The notes beneath the pieces are model-generated. The model had not been told where the DNA came from. It worked only from the letters and a program-made list of their open reading frames with translations, and did no database searches. The position numbers and the translations under genes are program-made. This document shows positions 5,513 through 5,783 of a stretch of DNA of 5,783 bases, piece by piece; position 1 is the first letter of the stretch, and the number at the start of each line of letters is the position of its first letter. This DNA is from an uncultured Acetatifactor sp. (GTDB lineage Bacteria > Bacillota > Clostridia > Lachnospirales > Lachnospiraceae): NCBI GenBank assembly GCA_910578995.1, contig CAJTSY010000005.1, positions 16,022 through 21,804 of the forward strand, written 5' to 3'.

Positions 5513-5537
5513 GGTATAACCATAAAGAAATTGTAGT

Positions 5538-5544
5538 AGGGAGG
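5538..5544 (+). promoter_or_regulatory. Ribosome binding site of the second lipoprotein gene
   Basis: AGGGAGG lies 8 nt before the ATG at 5553. The ATG at 5558 is in another frame and reaches a stop after six codons, so 5553 is the only sensible start. Confidence 0.8.
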
Positions 5545-5552
5545 AATCGAAA

Positions 5553-5783
5553 ATGATATGGCGGATAAGAAGAGATAAGGGAATTTCGTGTTGGAAAAAA
5601 TCAGCCTGCATCCTGCTGTGTGCGGCGGCAATACTGTGCGCCGGGTGCGCCGGACAGGAATCCGGGGAAGGAAGCGCTTCGGGACAGCAGGGGATGGCGC
5701 AGGCGGGAACTTCGGGAGAGCAGGGTGCGGCGCAGGCGGGAACTTCGGGAGAGCAGGGTGCGGCGCAGGCGGGAACTTCGGGA
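5553..5783 (+). CDS. Second lipoprotein, N-terminal part only (3' end outside window)
   Basis: Seventy-seven codons are visible with no stop. The protein starts with a basic region (RIRRDK, then WKK), a hydrophobic segment (about 17-31: ACILLCAAAILCAG) and a lipobox CAG-Cys32, so it should be an exported, lipid-anchored protein. After the cysteine comes a Gly/Ser/Glu/Gln-rich linker that turns into perfect 11-residue repeats (AQAGTSGEQGA). The opening GSASG of the linker resembles SASGE after the cysteine of the preceding lipoprotein, so this may be a paralogue and also a solute-binding protein, but no folded domain is visible within the window. Four cysteines (13, 19, 23, 29) lie before the lipobox cysteine, which is unusual for a signal peptide. 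It is separated from the previous gene by 374 nt. Confidence 0.75.
   Translation, partial: MIWRIRRDKGISCWKKSACILLCAAAILCAGCAGQESGEGSASGQQGMAQAGTSGEQGAAQAGTSGEQGAAQAGTSG
5697..5783 (+). repeat. Perfect 33-bp coding tandem repeat (continues past the window)
   Basis: Two full copies (5697-5729 and 5730-5762) and 21 nt of a third (5763-5783) are identical base for base. Each encodes AQAGTSGEQGA, so gain or loss of a copy keeps the reading frame. A diverged partial copy (GCTTCGGGACAGCAGGGGAT, 5676-5695) precedes them. Perfect identity at third codon positions indicates recent expansion by slippage or recombination. Confidence 0.9.

Larger units (their letters stand above)
5179..5552 (+). other. 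Structured noncoding spacer between two lipoprotein genes
   Basis: These 374 nt are visibly more AT-rich than the genes and contain no credible coding region; a 68-codon frame at 5287-5493 begins at a TTG without a ribosome binding site. Directly visible structure includes competing inverted repeats CTGCAT/ATGCAG (5203-5208, 5222-5227) and TTGCCT/AGGCAA (5209-5214, 5226-5231), a 19-pair arm at 5269-5340, an abutting 8-pair arm at 5341-5369, a longer-range stem GGGTTG/CAACCT (5390-5395 with 5439-5444), and CCTTAC/GTAAGG (5496-5501 with 5507-5512). It may be a leader RNA of the second lipoprotein gene, an independent small RNA, or a relic of a structured mobile RNA such as a group II intron 5' domain. 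No clear promoter pair is seen. Confidence 0.55.

Noticed and set aside
5697..5783. CRISPR-like array
   Set aside because: The 33-bp units are directly adjacent with no spacers and lie in frame within a coding sequence.

Overview
The window looks like a chromosomal segment from a Gram-positive gut anaerobe of the Clostridia, most likely a Lachnospiraceae or Ruminococcaceae relative. Reasons: two GH130 phosphorylases of the Ruminococcus/Bacteroides mannan-utilisation type, strong AGGAG-type ribosome binding sites, fairly GC-rich coding regions with visibly more AT-rich spacers, and lipoprotein solute-binding proteins of the style common in that group. All supported genes are on the + strand. 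The taxonomic call is an inference from protein style.

Layout. (1) 3-197: C-terminal end of an unrecognised upstream gene that overlaps the next gene by 23 nt. (2) 175-1368: GH130 subfamily 1, 4-O-beta-D-mannosyl-D-glucose phosphorylase. (3) 1369-1612: a 244-nt spacer with no gene but several good RNA hairpins. (4) 1613-2635: GH130 subfamily 2, beta-1,4-mannooligosaccharide phosphorylase. (5) 2636-2991: a 356-nt spacer holding a 20-pair GNRA-capped hairpin (probable terminator or attenuator), a hairpin whose loop is a perfect anti-Shine-Dalgarno, and a possible 16-codon leader ORF. (6) 2992-5178: a 728-residue lipoprotein with a beta-rich, propeller-like N-terminal half and an ABC-type solute-binding C-terminal half. 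(7) 5179-5552: a 374-nt noncoding, strongly structured spacer. (8) 5553 to the window end: the start of a second lipoprotein whose linker is made of perfect 33-bp tandem repeats.

How the genes fit together. The two phosphorylases form the known intracellular route for beta-mannan fragments. The GH130_2 enzyme shortens mannooligosaccharides by phosphorolysis. The GH130_1 enzyme splits mannosyl-glucose, which is normally made from mannobiose by a 2-epimerase. Both release mannose 1-phosphate. The lipoproteins could capture the sugars outside the cell, but no permease or ATPase gene is in the window, and a probable terminator separates them from the phosphorylases, so this link is inference.

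The least ordinary content is in the spacers: each is unusually long for genes on one strand and carries hairpins rich in G-U pairs, as expected for folded RNA rather than DNA operators. The best candidates for something undescribed are the putative pseudoknot that can hide a ribosome binding site at 2878-2920 and the folded region at about 5200-5515.
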